DNA of 43,739 nucleotides from Paludibacteraceae bacterium (GCA_017527905.1 JAFXPK010000027.1:1-43739); one strand, 5' to 3'; shown: positions 8,320 to 16,589, counted from the stretch's first letter. The notes: generated by a model not told the origin, from the letters alone. Numbers and translations: made by a program.

Positions 8320-9327
8320 TTAATCTGGTGTTTGGTTGCATAATATTCGGGCAATTTCGTTGAGGGCGATGAATCGATAGCGTTGGGAGGATGTGGAGAT
8401 GGGAGAGTATGTCTGGTGTCTCTCTTCCGCTTTGTGTTGAAGTGTCGCGATGGTGGCTGTGGCAACTGATGGAGCGTTGAATGTTTGCTCGGTCGGTTCT
8501 AGGAGTAAAAGATGACCTTTGGCGCATGCCTCGAAATATACGCCTCCCGGTTTGTAGTATTTCTCATGGGGCGAACCCGCCTTCGGGAATCCATCGTTGA
8601 GAAGTATAACCAAAGGGAACCCCTGCTCTCGCAGGTTGCGGGCGATGGTTTGTTCACCTTTGCTAATGGCGGCAGTGTAAGTGATAGCGCCGTTTCGTGC
8701 GGCTATCAGTGCGTGTTGTAATTGTTGTTCTATGTGCTCGTCGTTTGCATCCCGTGATATCTCTATCATTTGTCGGTCTGCCCAATCGAGTAAGAAGTGG
8801 TTGCCTAGTGATGTGAATGTTAACCCACAGATGTCGGTTTGACGATGCATTTGGAAGAGAAAGGGATTCTGTTTCCGTAACCAGGCACGTTCAGCGTTAG
8901 TGTACACGTAATTAATCATTGAACGCAATTGACCCTTATGGGTGAGGACACGGTAAAAAGGGACATCGTCGTAAATGTTACTTTCGAATCCGATTTTCCG
9001 GGCTTCCGCTTTGCACCCCTGCATATATCCGCGTACCACTTCCTTGATGCTGCGTCGCATGCTCCGCATCACTTGAATCACCATGTGGTGATGGTCAGGC
9101 ATGACCTTGTCCGCTAGGATTTTGATCTCGGGGCATAGGGTAAGCATTTTCTTTTGTTGGTTGACTAATATCCAACCGAGAGAAGTCTTCTCCACGTAGG
9201 CGTTGGTGCCATTGTGGGAGAGAGAGCCAAAGAGAGGTTGTCTGTCTTTGGCGGCCATTGTTACGTGTACTATGCATGGTTTGCGCCATGCGCCGGGTTG
9301 TAGCCAGGAGAAGGTTTCTTTTTCCAT
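8320..9327 (-). CDS. REP-associated tyrosine transposase (RAYT) with C-terminal extra domain
   Basis: Y1-type HUH single-strand transposase of the RAYT branch of IS200/IS605-like enzymes, 335 residues. The N-terminal domain shows the strand RKPCIVHVTMAAKDRQPLFG, the HUH motif in MPDHHHM (His79 and His81), a following helix with candidate catalytic Tyr101 (VVRGYMQGCKAEA), and INYVYTNAERAW, which matches the family's YI-x-NP-x-RA block. About 150 further residues (185-335) are not part of a normal RAYT of about 150-180 residues. They include ISKGEQTIARNLREQGFPLVILLNDGF and KPGGVYFEACAKGHLLLLEP, which look like an alternating beta/alpha fold. REP-like hairpins flank both ends. No terminal inverted repeats or target duplications are seen, so it is a domesticated-type single gene rather than a normal IS. 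Confidence 0.85.
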   Translation of the reverse strand: MEKETFSWLQPGAWRKPCIVHVTMAAKDRQPLFGSLSHNGTNAYVEKTSLGWILVNQQKKMLTLCPEIKILADKVMPDHHHMVIQVMRSMRRSIKEVVRGYMQGCKAEARKIGFESNIYDDVPFYRVLTHKGQLRSMINYVYTNAERAWLRKQNPFLFQMHRQTDICGLTFTSLGNHFLLDWADRQMIEISRDANDEHIEQQLQHALIAARNGAITYTAAISKGEQTIARNLREQGFPLVILLNDGFPKAGSPHEKYYKPGGVYFEACAKGHLLLLEPTEQTFNAPSVATATIATLQHKAEERHQTYSPISTSSQRYRFIALNEIARILCNQTPD

Positions 9328-9343
9328 TGTTATTGAAGTTGGG

Positions 9344-9516
9344 GCGGGAATGGAATTCCCGCTGAATTAACGGAACAAAGATAGTGATTTTTTTGAGAGA
9401 AGGGGAGGAAAAGGGAGGAGGGGGCGGGAATGGAATTCCCTCGGAAGGAACGGGACGGAGAGGGGAGGAGAGGACGGAGATGGGGGCGGGAATAAAATTC
9501 CCGCAGAAGGGACGGA
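9344..9516. repeat. REP-like hairpin array, right (3 copies)
   Basis: Three more copies of the hairpin found in the left array, in the same orientation: 9344-9362 (8-base stem GCGGGAAT/ATTCCCGC, loop GGA) in the 5' leader of the RAYT gene; 9426-9440 (6-base stem, loop GGA); and 9486-9504 (8-base stem, loop AAA). The last two share the same purine-rich spacer as the left array, at about 60-base spacing. Both arrays finish on their right with the AAA-loop, long-stem version followed by AGAAGGGACGGAACG. Confidence 0.88.
9376..9383 (-). promoter_or_regulatory. Possible -7 element of the RAYT gene
   Basis: On the minus strand TATCTTTG matches the TAnnTTTG box, 48 bases before the RAYT ATG. No good -33 element is seen. 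If used, the REP-like hairpin 9344-9362 would lie in the mRNA leader. Confidence 0.4.
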
Positions 9517-9544
9517 ACGGGGGGGGAGAGGGGGCTTTATTGTT

Positions 9545-9576
9545 TTTGCGTTTTTGAATAAGATTATGTATTTTTG
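9545..9576 (+). promoter_or_regulatory. Bacteroidota-type promoter for the SPOR gene
   Basis: TTTG at 9545-9548, 20 bases, TATTTTTG at 9569-9576; 17 bases upstream of the ATG at 9594. Confidence 0.6.
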
Positions 9577-9593
9577 TGGTGGATTTAAATTGA

Positions 9594-10097
9594 ATGTATA
9601 TGTGGCATAAAATTCTTCTTTTGACAGCCGCTTGTGGTTTGAGCTTGTCTCTTTGCGCCCAGACGACCAAATCCTCGAATAAGAAGCCTTACACGGATGT
9701 GTTCGAGACATTGTCCAAGACCCCTGCGGGGAGTGGGAAGGTGGTGATAAAGCAAGACCCTAAGATGAAGTCTTTGATGCGGAAGAAGCTTTCCGCCAAT
9801 GACGAAAAAGCCTATGTGACCTTCTCCGGTTATAGGGTACAAGTCTATATGGGTAACCTTCCGAAGAAATCAAAAGTGGAGGCCATGGAGCGCGAGAAGA
9901 AGATAAAAACGAAATATCCAAACGTCACCTCTTACCTCACATTCTCTTCCCCATTTTGGAAATTACGTTTAGGTGATTTCCGGGTACAGACGGAGGCGAT
10001 GGTGTTCGCCCAAAACTTGTTGTCCGAATTCCCTGAAATGACGGGTGAGATATTTGTCGTTGATGATGAAGTCCGTGATATTCGTCTTGAAAAATAA
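9594..10097 (+). CDS. Secreted SPOR-domain protein
   Basis: A 167-residue protein with a signal peptide (to about residue 23, ending SLCAQ), a polar Lys-rich linker, and a C-terminal SPOR-like domain at about residues 90-165. The domain shows YRVQVYMGNLPKKSKVEAMEREK, then the strand FWKLRLGDFRVQTEAMVFAQNLLSEF. SPOR domains bind glycan strands stripped of stem peptides, so a periplasmic, septum-associated role is plausible; the exact job is unknown. ATG 9594 or 9600 could start it. It lies 6 bases upstream of folE and shares its transcript, although the two functions are unrelated. Confidence 0.82.
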   Translation: MYMWHKILLLTAACGLSLSLCAQTTKSSNKKPYTDVFETLSKTPAGSGKVVIKQDPKMKSLMRKKLSANDEKAYVTFSGYRVQVYMGNLPKKSKVEAMEREKKIKTKYPNVTSYLTFSSPFWKLRLGDFRVQTEAMVFAQNLLSEFPEMTGEIFVVDDEVRDIRLEK

Positions 10098-10103
10098 AGG
10101 AAA

Positions 10104-10712
10104 ATGAACGATGATTTGCTAATAAAGCCTTGGGAGGTGGCGAAGTACCCTAGCAAGGAATTGACGGAAAAGTTGGTGCCCCTGTATAGGGAAGCGATCA
10201 CTTTGATAGGTGAGGATGTGAACCGTGAGGGGTTGAAGAAGACCCCTGAGCGTGTCGCTAAAGCCATGCAGTTCATGACCTATGGTTATAAGATTGACCC
10301 ACGAGAGGTCTTGGAATCTGCCGTTTTCGAGGAGGATTACCAACAGATGGTCATCGTGAAAGATATCGATTTCTTTTCCCTGTGCGAACATCACCTATTG
10401 CCTTTCTTCGGCAAGGCGCACGTGGCATATATACCTGACAAAAAGATAACCGGACTGAGCAAGATCGCCCGTGTCGTGGAGATTCTCTCCCGCCGTTTGC
10501 AAATCCAAGAGCGTCTCACCACTCAAATCAAGGATTGCATCCAGGAGACGTTGAACCCGATGGGTGTCATGGTTGTCATCGAAGCGCAGCACATGTGCAT
10601 GCAGATGCGTGGCGTGGAGAAGATGCATTCCATCACCACCACGTCCGACTTCACGGGTGCGTTCAACACAGCCAAGACCCGCGAGGAGTTCATGAACCTG
10701 TTGGGCAAGTGA
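10104..10712 (+). CDS. folE: GTP cyclohydrolase I
   Basis: Type I GTP cyclohydrolase: converts GTP to 7,8-dihydroneopterin triphosphate, the first step of folate (and queuosine) synthesis. The zinc ligands are visible as Cys94 and His97 in [10 protein letters not shown] and Cys165 in HMCMQMRG. Also seen are [10 protein letters not shown] near residue 46, the [10 protein letters not shown] helix, and the C-terminal [10 protein letters not shown]. 202 residues is the normal length. It starts 6 bases behind the SPOR gene and ends 8 bases before the convergent CPBP protease gene; no hairpin is visible in that gap. Confidence 0.97.
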   Translation: MNDDLLIKPWEVAKYPSKELTEKLVPLYREAITLIGEDVNREGLKKTPERVAKAMQFMTYGYKIDPREVLESAVFEEDYQQMVIVKDIDFFSLCEHHLLPFFGKAHVAYIPDKKITGLSKIARVVEILSRRLQIQERLTTQIKDCIQETLNPMGVMVVIEAQHMCMQMRGVEKMHSITTTSDFTGAFNTAKTREEFMNLLGK

Positions 10713-10720
10713 TCATCGTT

Positions 10721-11617
10721 TTAGATCGCTCCCCTGTTTTTATCACTGATATACTTAATCCTCATCAGGATGAAGAATGTCACGACCAGTAATAGGACGC
10801 TGGCCGCGATGGTGCCGTGCGTCATGTTGAGGGATGTTTCAGAAGCCAATGCTGTTTCGGGATCGCTCACATGGGCGTAGACGATGATGATAGCGTTATT
10901 CATGAAGTGGCAGAAAATCGAGGCTATCAGACTTCTTCCGTAGAGGAATATATAACCAAGCAACACACCGAGGAGTAATCTGGGGAAAAACCCGAAGAAC
11001 TGTACGTGGATGGCGCTGAAGATCGTTGCGGCGAGCCATACGGCCACGTGTTCGTTCTTGAGGTATTTGGCGAGGCCTTGTTGGATCACGCCACGGAATG
11101 TCAGCTCCTCCCCGATGGCGGGTATCAGGGCGATGACGATCAAGTTGGAAATGAGTTGGGGAATGCTACTTGACCCCAACATCCGCAATGTGGTGTCCTT
11201 CAGCAACTCTTCGGATTCCCTCATCCATCTCTCCACGCCTTGCAGGGCCTCAGGCAGTTGCATTCCTTCGTTCCATGAGGAGACAACCGCAATGAAAGGA
11301 TAGGCTGTGAAGAAAGCCAGTATGCCCAGAAAGATGATTCTGGGGTCGACCAAATTCAGTTGAAAATAACCTGATGGATCCTTCTTCGTCAAGTATACGA
11401 AAAGAGCTGGGCCTAAGATGAACATTCCTGACGAACACATCAGTTGTTTTACTTTTAGATCTTCCATGCTGTTTAACCCCGCCACGTGGGTGATGAGCAT
11501 GCTTAGCGAAGTCATTGTGACTGTGCAAAATATGAGTAGGAAGATGAATAAAATGACTTTCCTCCACAGCGGACTTTCCGCGAACATTCCCTTAAACGTT
11601 ATCCAATTCAAATTCAT
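10721..11617 (-). CDS. CPBP family intramembrane glutamic endopeptidase
   Basis: CAAX-protease/bacteriocin-processing (CPBP, ABI) membrane protein, 298 residues from ATG 11617. All three family motifs are present: EE-xxx-R (Glu170, Glu171, Arg175 in IGEELTFRG), F-xxx-H (Phe200-His204 in FSAIH) and the C-terminal H-xxx-N (His237-Asn241 in CHFMNN). Several transmembrane helices surround them. Substrates of these proteases in Bacteroidota are unknown. The start overlaps the 3' end of recX by 26 bases. A longer frame back to 11671 is possible but lies wholly within recX and adds a basic stretch not typical of the family. Confidence 0.87.
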   Translation of the reverse strand: MNLNWITFKGMFAESPLWRKVILFIFLLIFCTVTMTSLSMLITHVAGLNSMEDLKVKQLMCSSGMFILGPALFVYLTKKDPSGYFQLNLVDPRIIFLGILAFFTAYPFIAVVSSWNEGMQLPEALQGVERWMRESEELLKDTTLRMLGSSSIPQLISNLIVIALIPAIGEELTFRGVIQQGLAKYLKNEHVAVWLAATIFSAIHVQFFGFFPRLLLGVLLGYIFLYGRSLIASIFCHFMNNAIIIVYAHVSDPETALASETSLNMTHGTIAASVLLLVVTFFILMRIKYISDKNRGAI

Positions 11618-12104
11618 AATCTGACGTATCGTTGTCTGTTTTGATAATCTTTTTAACTGTTTCGATGACAAGCCTGCTTTCGTACCCCCTGGATAGACCG
11701 AAGCGAATCAGTTTGGCGCCTATCTCGTAGGGCTTGCCGGCTTTGATGCTTTTTTTTTTCTTCATGAGCATCTCCTCCAACTGCTCCTCGTAGCCCTCGT
11801 CGGGTATTTGTGCGATGGCCTCCTCTATGATAGAGGAAGGAATTCTCCTGTTCCGTAGCTCGAAGGTGATCTTCGTCTTCCCCCAATGGGAGAGGTGGTG
11901 CTTGTCCTTGGCGAAGAAGCGGGCGAAGCGGGCGTCATCCACATACCGTTCCTGAATGAGGTGGGAGACGATTTTGTCGCTCTCGTCGTTGCCGATGCCC
12001 CAACGCTGTAGGCGGTCCCGCACATCCTTCTCGCAGAGTTCCCTTTGGGAGCAGAGCGCCTCCAATTTAGACTTAGCCTGTTCGTATGTTATTTCTTTTT
12101 GCAT
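11592..12104 (-). CDS. recX: Regulatory protein RecX
   Basis: RecX, an inhibitor of RecA filament growth, 170 residues from ATG 12104. The repeating three-helix units are visible: EQAKSKLEALCSQRELCEKDVRDRL, then LIQERYVDDARFARFFAKDKHHLSHWGKTKI (the hallmark YVDD-x-x-FA-x-x-F block), followed by RRIPSSIIEEAI and the C-terminal LIRFGLSRGYESRLVIETVK. The start overlaps the end of prmC by 16 bases. The open frame continues upstream through prmC in another phase but has no coding meaning there. Confidence 0.9.
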   Translation of the reverse strand: MQKEITYEQAKSKLEALCSQRELCEKDVRDRLQRWGIGNDESDKIVSHLIQERYVDDARFARFFAKDKHHLSHWGKTKITFELRNRRIPSSIIEEAIAQIPDEGYEEQLEEMLMKKKKSIKAGKPYEIGAKLIRFGLSRGYESRLVIETVKKIIKTDNDTSDYEFELDNV

Positions 12105-12931
12105 CTCACCATCCTTTCCTTCCCCTCCATGTCCTCTTTCACGATGATCTCCTTGTATCCTCGCTCCTCCAGCATTTGTCGGATCTCCTTGCCGAATTGT
12201 TCGTTGATCTCGAAGTAGAGGAACCCGTTGTTCTTCAGGTGGGAGAGTCCGTAGTCTGCTATGGCGCGGTAGAAGAGCAGCGGGTCGTCCCCCTCGACGA
12301 AGAGGGCGGAGTGAGGTTCGTAGTCCAGCACGTTCGTCCGCATTTGGGACTTCTCCCCTTCGGTGATATAAGGCGGGTTGCTCACGATGAAGTCCAGCGG
12401 GTCGAACTCTGTCTGTGGGTGCAGGATATCGTCTATGATGAAGCTCACGTCCGCGCATAGCCGTTTTGCGTTCCGCATGGCCGTGTTCAGGGCGAGCGGG
12501 GAGATGTCGGTCGCATTGGCGTCGAACTGAGCGTTCAGGTATTTCAAGGTGATGGCGATGCATCCGCTGCCCGTTCCGACATCGAGGAACGACGCGTTTT
12601 TGTCGCCGAAGTCGTCGCAGATCCAATTCACCAGCTCCGCCGTTTCCGGGCGAGGAATCAGCACGTGTTGGTTCACCTCGAAGGTGAGTCCGTGGAATTC
12701 CCCCTCGCCGAGGATGTATTGGATAGGTTCCCCCTTGGAGAGTCTGTCGAGGACAGCCTCCATTTGTGAGGTTTGCTCTTCCGTCAGGTAATCATGTTTG
12801 CCCATGAGCAAATCCACCATATTGCATCCGCAGACATGTTGCAGGGTGAGGTAGGCTATGTTCTTCGCCTCCCGTTCGGGGTAAAAACCCTTCGTCACCT
12901 CCGCGATGCGGTTAACCCATACGTTGCTCAT
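12089..12931 (-). CDS. prmC: Peptide chain release factor N5-glutamine methyltransferase
   Basis: PrmC/HemK methylates the glutamine of the GGQ motif in release factors RF1 and RF2, using S-adenosylmethionine. The N-terminal helical domain precedes the Rossmann methyltransferase domain with SAM motif FLDVGTGSGCIAI (about 115-127) and the catalytic NPPY at 185-188 (IVSNPPYI). The linker GEGEFHGLTFEVNQHVLIPRPETAELV is also family-typical. 280 residues is normal. Its ATG overlaps the stop of the upstream permease gene in an ATGA. Confidence 0.96.
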   Translation of the reverse strand: MSNVWVNRIAEVTKGFYPEREAKNIAYLTLQHVCGCNMVDLLMGKHDYLTEEQTSQMEAVLDRLSKGEPIQYILGEGEFHGLTFEVNQHVLIPRPETAELVNWICDDFGDKNASFLDVGTGSGCIAITLKYLNAQFDANATDISPLALNTAMRNAKRLCADVSFIIDDILHPQTEFDPLDFIVSNPPYITEGEKSQMRTNVLDYEPHSALFVEGDDPLLFYRAIADYGLSHLKNNGFLYFEINEQFGKEIRQMLEERGYKEIIVKEDMEGKERMVRCKKK

Positions 12932-14061
12932 TGATTCTCCTCCTCTATGAATTCTTGCGTTTCGTTGGTCGGTGTGCTATAGTAGCGAGAAAGGATATAC
13001 CTCTTGTAGTATGAGATCACGAGGGAGGTGGCCGGTAATGCGATGATGAGTCCGAGGATGCCGAACATCATGCCGAAAATGGATAGGGAGAGTAAGATGA
13101 CCGCCGCGTTGAGGCCCATTCTTTTACCCATGATTTTAGGGACGAGGTAGCCGTCTTGTATGGCTTGTACGATGACGAACACGGCCAGTAGGGAAAGCAG
13201 AGGGATCCAAGGCGATTGCCCGGTCTCCGCCGCATGTACGAGTGCGAGGAGGATGCAAGGAGGTATGCCGATCACCTGCAGGTAAGGGATCATGTTCAGC
13301 GTGCCGATGATGAGACCCATGGTGAGCGCCATAGGCAGGTCGATGATGACGAATCCGGTGGTGTAGAGGATGCCCACGGATATGGCGACCAAGGCTTGCC
13401 CCCTATAGTATTGTTTCATGCCCTCTTCGATGTCCCTATATAATGTTTGAGCGAAGACCCTGTATTGGGGAGGGATTAGTGCGCTGAAGTAATGCGTGAT
13501 TTTTCTGTAGTCCCTGAGGATGAAGAAAAGGTATATGCCTGTGATGAGCATGGCGAAGATGCTCAAGGTGAGGTTGAATGAGCTAGTGATGAGCGACCAG
13601 ACGTGAGGCGATGCGCTTTTCACGATGTCGAGGAAGTCCTCCCTGTTCATCAGCTCCGCCAAGTTGTAGTTGCGGATGAGTTCTTTCAGGAATATCTCCC
13701 AGCGGTGAGGAATGATTCCGTTCTTGTCTTCGCTGATGGAATATTCGAGCACGAAGTTCTTCAGTTTTATCGCTTCCTCCGCGAATTGGGGCGCGAAGAA
13801 GCAGACGAGGAAGGTGATTAAGCCCGCTATAGCCAGCAAAGCGATGAGGATTGAGACACTTTTGTTGCCCACCCTCATTTTTTTTTGGATAAAATAGACG
13901 ATAGGGTAAATCAGGTAAGCCAGGAGCCATGCCAAGCAGAAAGGAACGAGTACTGGACTTAAATATCTGATTAATAGAACGATTCCTATGATTGAGGCGA
14001 TGATTATCAGCGTCCTGACGGTTCTGTCCAATGTGAATGGTTTTGAAAAAGGTGTGTTCAT
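12928..14061 (-). CDS. AI-2E family (PerM/YdiK) membrane transporter
   Basis: Polytopic membrane protein of the AI-2E transporter/UPF0118 family, 377 residues. It begins with paired N-terminal helices (VRTLIIIASIIGIVLLIRYLSPVLVPFCLAWLLAYLI). A long soluble helical stretch follows (about 85-150), then TM helices with family features GLIIGTLNMIPYLQVIGIPP and the GMMFGILGLIIALPATSLV re-entrant region. ATG 14061 (MNTPFSK) is chosen; the TTG at 14079 is the only upstream alternative. It leads a minus-strand run permease-prmC-recX-CPBP with overlaps at every junction. Substrate is unknown; some relatives act as Na+/H+ antiporters. Confidence 0.87.
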   Translation of the reverse strand: MNTPFSKPFTLDRTVRTLIIIASIIGIVLLIRYLSPVLVPFCLAWLLAYLIYPIVYFIQKKMRVGNKSVSILIALLAIAGLITFLVCFFAPQFAEEAIKLKNFVLEYSISEDKNGIIPHRWEIFLKELIRNYNLAELMNREDFLDIVKSASPHVWSLITSSFNLTLSIFAMLITGIYLFFILRDYRKITHYFSALIPPQYRVFAQTLYRDIEEGMKQYYRGQALVAISVGILYTTGFVIIDLPMALTMGLIIGTLNMIPYLQVIGIPPCILLALVHAAETGQSPWIPLLSLLAVFVIVQAIQDGYLVPKIMGKRMGLNAAVILLSLSIFGMMFGILGLIIALPATSLVISYYKRYILSRYYSTPTNETQEFIEEENQ

Positions 14062-14197
14062 CACAAAAAATGAAATCAAATTGGTACGTTTGGTAAAGTT
14101 TTTTTATACCTTTACGCGGTTATTTGCAAATATACAGAGTTTCTCATAAATTCGTGAAGGTTTTGGGAACTGAAAAGAAAATTTTTAGACAGAGCGT

Positions 14198-14977
14198 ATG
14201 GACAGCAAGGATTTGATGAGTCTAATATCGGAGGATGTGAATGAGCTTTCGCTATTATGTAGCGGAATGTCGGAGATGGCTAGTGTTCCGGCGTCCGTGT
14301 TGAGTTTGGCGAAGGGGAAGGCCTCTTCTTTGCTGCGGAGGATTGAGTTGCTGGAAAAAAGTCAAGCGGCGTTAGCCTCCGTTCAAAGGGAAGAAGTTCC
14401 TGTTCAACGGGCAACCTCTGTAATCGAGCCTGTCAAGGCCCAAGCGGTCGTGGAAGAGTCTGTGGTGGCTCCAGGGCCGGTTGAGGTCAAGCCGAAACAA
14501 GTTCACGAAGCTCCGAAGGCGGAGGCCGAGGAGAAGAGACCTCTGGTGAATGTGGTAGAGAATGTTGAATATCAGTCAGCCGAAGTCTCTGCGCCGAAGG
14601 CGGAGAGCGTTTCTGCCAAGCGTAGTAGCGAACTCCCTAAAGAAAAACACGATGTGTCTGCTCGACCTGAAGTGAAGACGCATGTCCATGAGGGGGGTAG
14701 TGTTCGCACGGTACTGGATGCCAATCGGTCTTCGAAGCGGGTAGAGAGCCGTTTCGTCCAATCTATCAGGAAGGCTATCACGTTGAATGACCGCATTCGT
14801 TATATGAATGAATTGTTCGGAGGGAACGCCGATTTGATGTCGACGACCATAGCCGCATTGGATGCGATGGAGTCTTTGCGGGAGGCGAAGGATTATGTGG
14901 GGCGGAATTTCACTTGGAGCGAAGACGACGAAGCGGTTGCGGACTTCATGAGGTTGTTGGAGGATAGGTTTTCATGA
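14198..14977 (+). CDS. Hypothetical protein with conserved C-terminal helical region
   Basis: A 259-residue protein I cannot assign. The N-terminus (1-65) is helical; the middle (about 65-165) is low-complexity and rich in Glu, Val, Ala, Lys and Pro, likely disordered. The last 75 residues (FVQSIRKAITLNDRIRYMNELFGGNADLM to AVADFMRLLEDRF) look like a compact helical domain. In outline it resembles Bacteroidales hypothetical proteins found next to rsmI. No signal peptide or membrane helix. Its stop overlaps the rsmI start in an ATGA, so the two are translationally coupled. Confidence 0.75.
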   Translation: MDSKDLMSLISEDVNELSLLCSGMSEMASVPASVLSLAKGKASSLLRRIELLEKSQAALASVQREEVPVQRATSVIEPVKAQAVVEESVVAPGPVEVKPKQVHEAPKAEAEEKRPLVNVVENVEYQSAEVSAPKAESVSAKRSSELPKEKHDVSARPEVKTHVHEGGSVRTVLDANRSSKRVESRFVQSIRKAITLNDRIRYMNELFGGNADLMSTTIAALDAMESLREAKDYVGRNFTWSEDDEAVADFMRLLEDRFS

Positions 14978-15690
14978 AAAACGTGGGAAAACTTTATCTC
15001 GTGCCTACACCAGTGGGTAATTTAGAAGACATGACGTTGAGGGCGGTCAGAATATTGAAGGAAGTGGACCTGATCCTCGCGGAAGATACAAGGACAACAA
15101 GCGTGTTGCTCAAACATTTTGAAATAGAGAAGAAAATGCTTTCCCACCATAAGTTCAACGAGCACCAGACGACAGACTCGGTGGTTGAACGGTTGAAGGG
15201 TGGCGAGACGATAGCGTTAGTCTCTGACGCGGGTACGCCCGCGATTTCCGATCCTGGGTTTCTGCTGGTGCGCGCATGCGTGGAGGCGGACATTGAGGTG
15301 GAATGCTTGCCGGGTCCGACGGCCTTTGTGCCGGCCTTGGTCGATTCGGGTTTGCCGAACGACCGTTTCTGCTTTGAGGGTTTTTTGCCTCAGAAGAAGG
15401 GTAGGCAGACCAAATTAAAGGAGTTGGCGGAGGAACGCCGGACAATGATTGTATATGAGTCTCCTTTCCGTCTTGTGAAGACGTTGGAACAATTTGTGGA
15501 AGTGATGGGACCGCAGCGGTGCGTGTCGGTCTCCCGAGAGATATCCAAACTGCACGAACAGACCGTCAGAGGAACGGTCGAGGAGGTGCGTGATTATTTC
15601 AAGGAACACGAACCCAAAGGGGAAATAGTGATCGTGTTGGCCGGAAAGCCTAGCGATAAAACCGATAAAAAAAAGAATGTTGAAGAGTAA
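14974..15690 (+). CDS. rsmI: 16S rRNA (cytidine1402-2'-O)-methyltransferase
   Basis: RsmI, a tetrapyrrole-methylase-fold enzyme that 2'-O-methylates C1402 of 16S rRNA. Motifs: LYLVPTPVGNLEDMTLRAVRILKEVD at the N-terminus, LAEDTRTTSVLLKHF, LVSDAGTPAISDPG, CLPGPTAFVPALVDSGLP, FCFEGFLP and VSREISKLHEQTVRGT. Length of 238 residues is usual. It is coupled to the preceding hypothetical gene by a four-base overlap. The Lys-rich tail (DKTDKKKNVEE) is an ordinary variation. Confidence 0.96.
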   Translation: MKNVGKLYLVPTPVGNLEDMTLRAVRILKEVDLILAEDTRTTSVLLKHFEIEKKMLSHHKFNEHQTTDSVVERLKGGETIALVSDAGTPAISDPGFLLVRACVEADIEVECLPGPTAFVPALVDSGLPNDRFCFEGFLPQKKGRQTKLKELAEERRTMIVYESPFRLVKTLEQFVEVMGPQRCVSVSREISKLHEQTVRGTVEEVRDYFKEHEPKGEIVIVLAGKPSDKTDKKKNVEE

Positions 15691-15724
15691 TTATTTTTTA
15701 TTATAAATTTAAATTTAAGACAAA

Positions 15725-16570
15725 ATGAAAAAAGTAGTTTTAGGTGCGTTCGTTGCATTGTTCGCAGTGTCTTGTAACCAAGACAAAATCGATGCTTTGA
15801 CTCAGCAGGTGGATTCACTCCAACAAGTGAATGACATGAATGAGCAAAAGATGAATAGCTATTTCGCTCTCATCACTGAGGTTCAATCTAACTTGAGAAA
15901 CATTAAGCAAACTGAGTTGGGCATCTTGGATGAGGCTCAAGGCTCAGAGGGTGTTAACTCTGATAGCAAGCAGAAGATCCAACAGGACTTCGAGACTATC
16001 CACCGTGCATTCCAAGACAGCCGTTCAAAACTCGACTCTATGGAGAACGCTTTGAAGAAGGCTGAGGGCAAGCTTCCTTACTTGCGTGGCTTGGTTGCTG
16101 GTTTGCAGAAGGATTTGAAGGCTAGCGAGAAGACCATCAAGGACTTGAAGGCTCAATTGGATGAGAAGAACATCAAGATCGCTTCTTTGGACAGCACAGT
16201 TGCTAGCATCGCTGCAATGAGGGATTCTATCAACGAGGTTAACAACGCCAACTTGGCCGCTATCCAACAACAAGACGAGGAGTTGAACACTGCTTACTAC
16301 TTCTTGGCTAACAAGAAGACCTTGAAGGAGAAAGGCTTGAAGAACTTGCAAGGCGCTACTATCAACGAGAGCCTTTGCACGAAGGTTGATATCCGTGAGT
16401 TCAAGGAGTTGCCTCTCGGCGCTAAGAAGGCTGTCATCTTGACTAACCACCCAACTAACTCTTACTCTTTGGTTAAGTCTCCAGGTGACGACAAGAACTT
16501 GATCTTGAAGATCACTAACTACAAGACTTTCTGGTCAGTTTCTAAGAAATTGGTCATCCAAGTTAAGTAA
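15725..16570 (+). CDS. Coiled-coil lipoprotein
   Basis: A 281-residue protein with a lipoprotein signal (lipobox AVSC, Cys17), followed by long heptad-like helices (about 20-190: ALTQQVDSLQQVND, AFQDSRSKLDSMENALKKAEGK, KASEKTIKDLKAQLDEK). A small C-terminal globular region at about 200-281 reads ATINESLCTKVDIREFKELPLGAKKAVILTNHPTNSY and so on. Codon choice is strongly biased like gapA, indicating very high expression. It probably is an abundant periplasm-facing envelope protein. No enzymatic motif is present and I do not recognise a named family. A strong terminator follows. Confidence 0.8.
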   Translation: MKKVVLGAFVALFAVSCNQDKIDALTQQVDSLQQVNDMNEQKMNSYFALITEVQSNLRNIKQTELGILDEAQGSEGVNSDSKQKIQQDFETIHRAFQDSRSKLDSMENALKKAEGKLPYLRGLVAGLQKDLKASEKTIKDLKAQLDEKNIKIASLDSTVASIAAMRDSINEVNNANLAAIQQQDEELNTAYYFLANKKTLKEKGLKNLQGATINESLCTKVDIREFKELPLGAKKAVILTNHPTNSYSLVKSPGDDKNLILKITNYKTFWSVSKKLVIQVK

Positions 16571-16589
16571 TCTTAGTTGCTAACAAACA

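Noticed and set aside
7509..8527. Long minus-strand frames rich in Pro/Ser across menE and the REP array
   Set aside because: They are antisense to menE and translate the REP repeats; the Pro/Ser periodicity is a by-product of the purine-rich plus strand.
8320..9327. Complete IS200/IS605 insertion sequence
   Set aside because: No tnpB, no subterminal palindromes limited to the element ends and no evident insertion scar; features fit a RAYT instead.
11592..12626. RecX fused to a long Arg-rich N-terminal extension
   Set aside because: The extension is the shifted frame of prmC; RecX starts at ATG 12104 with a normal length.
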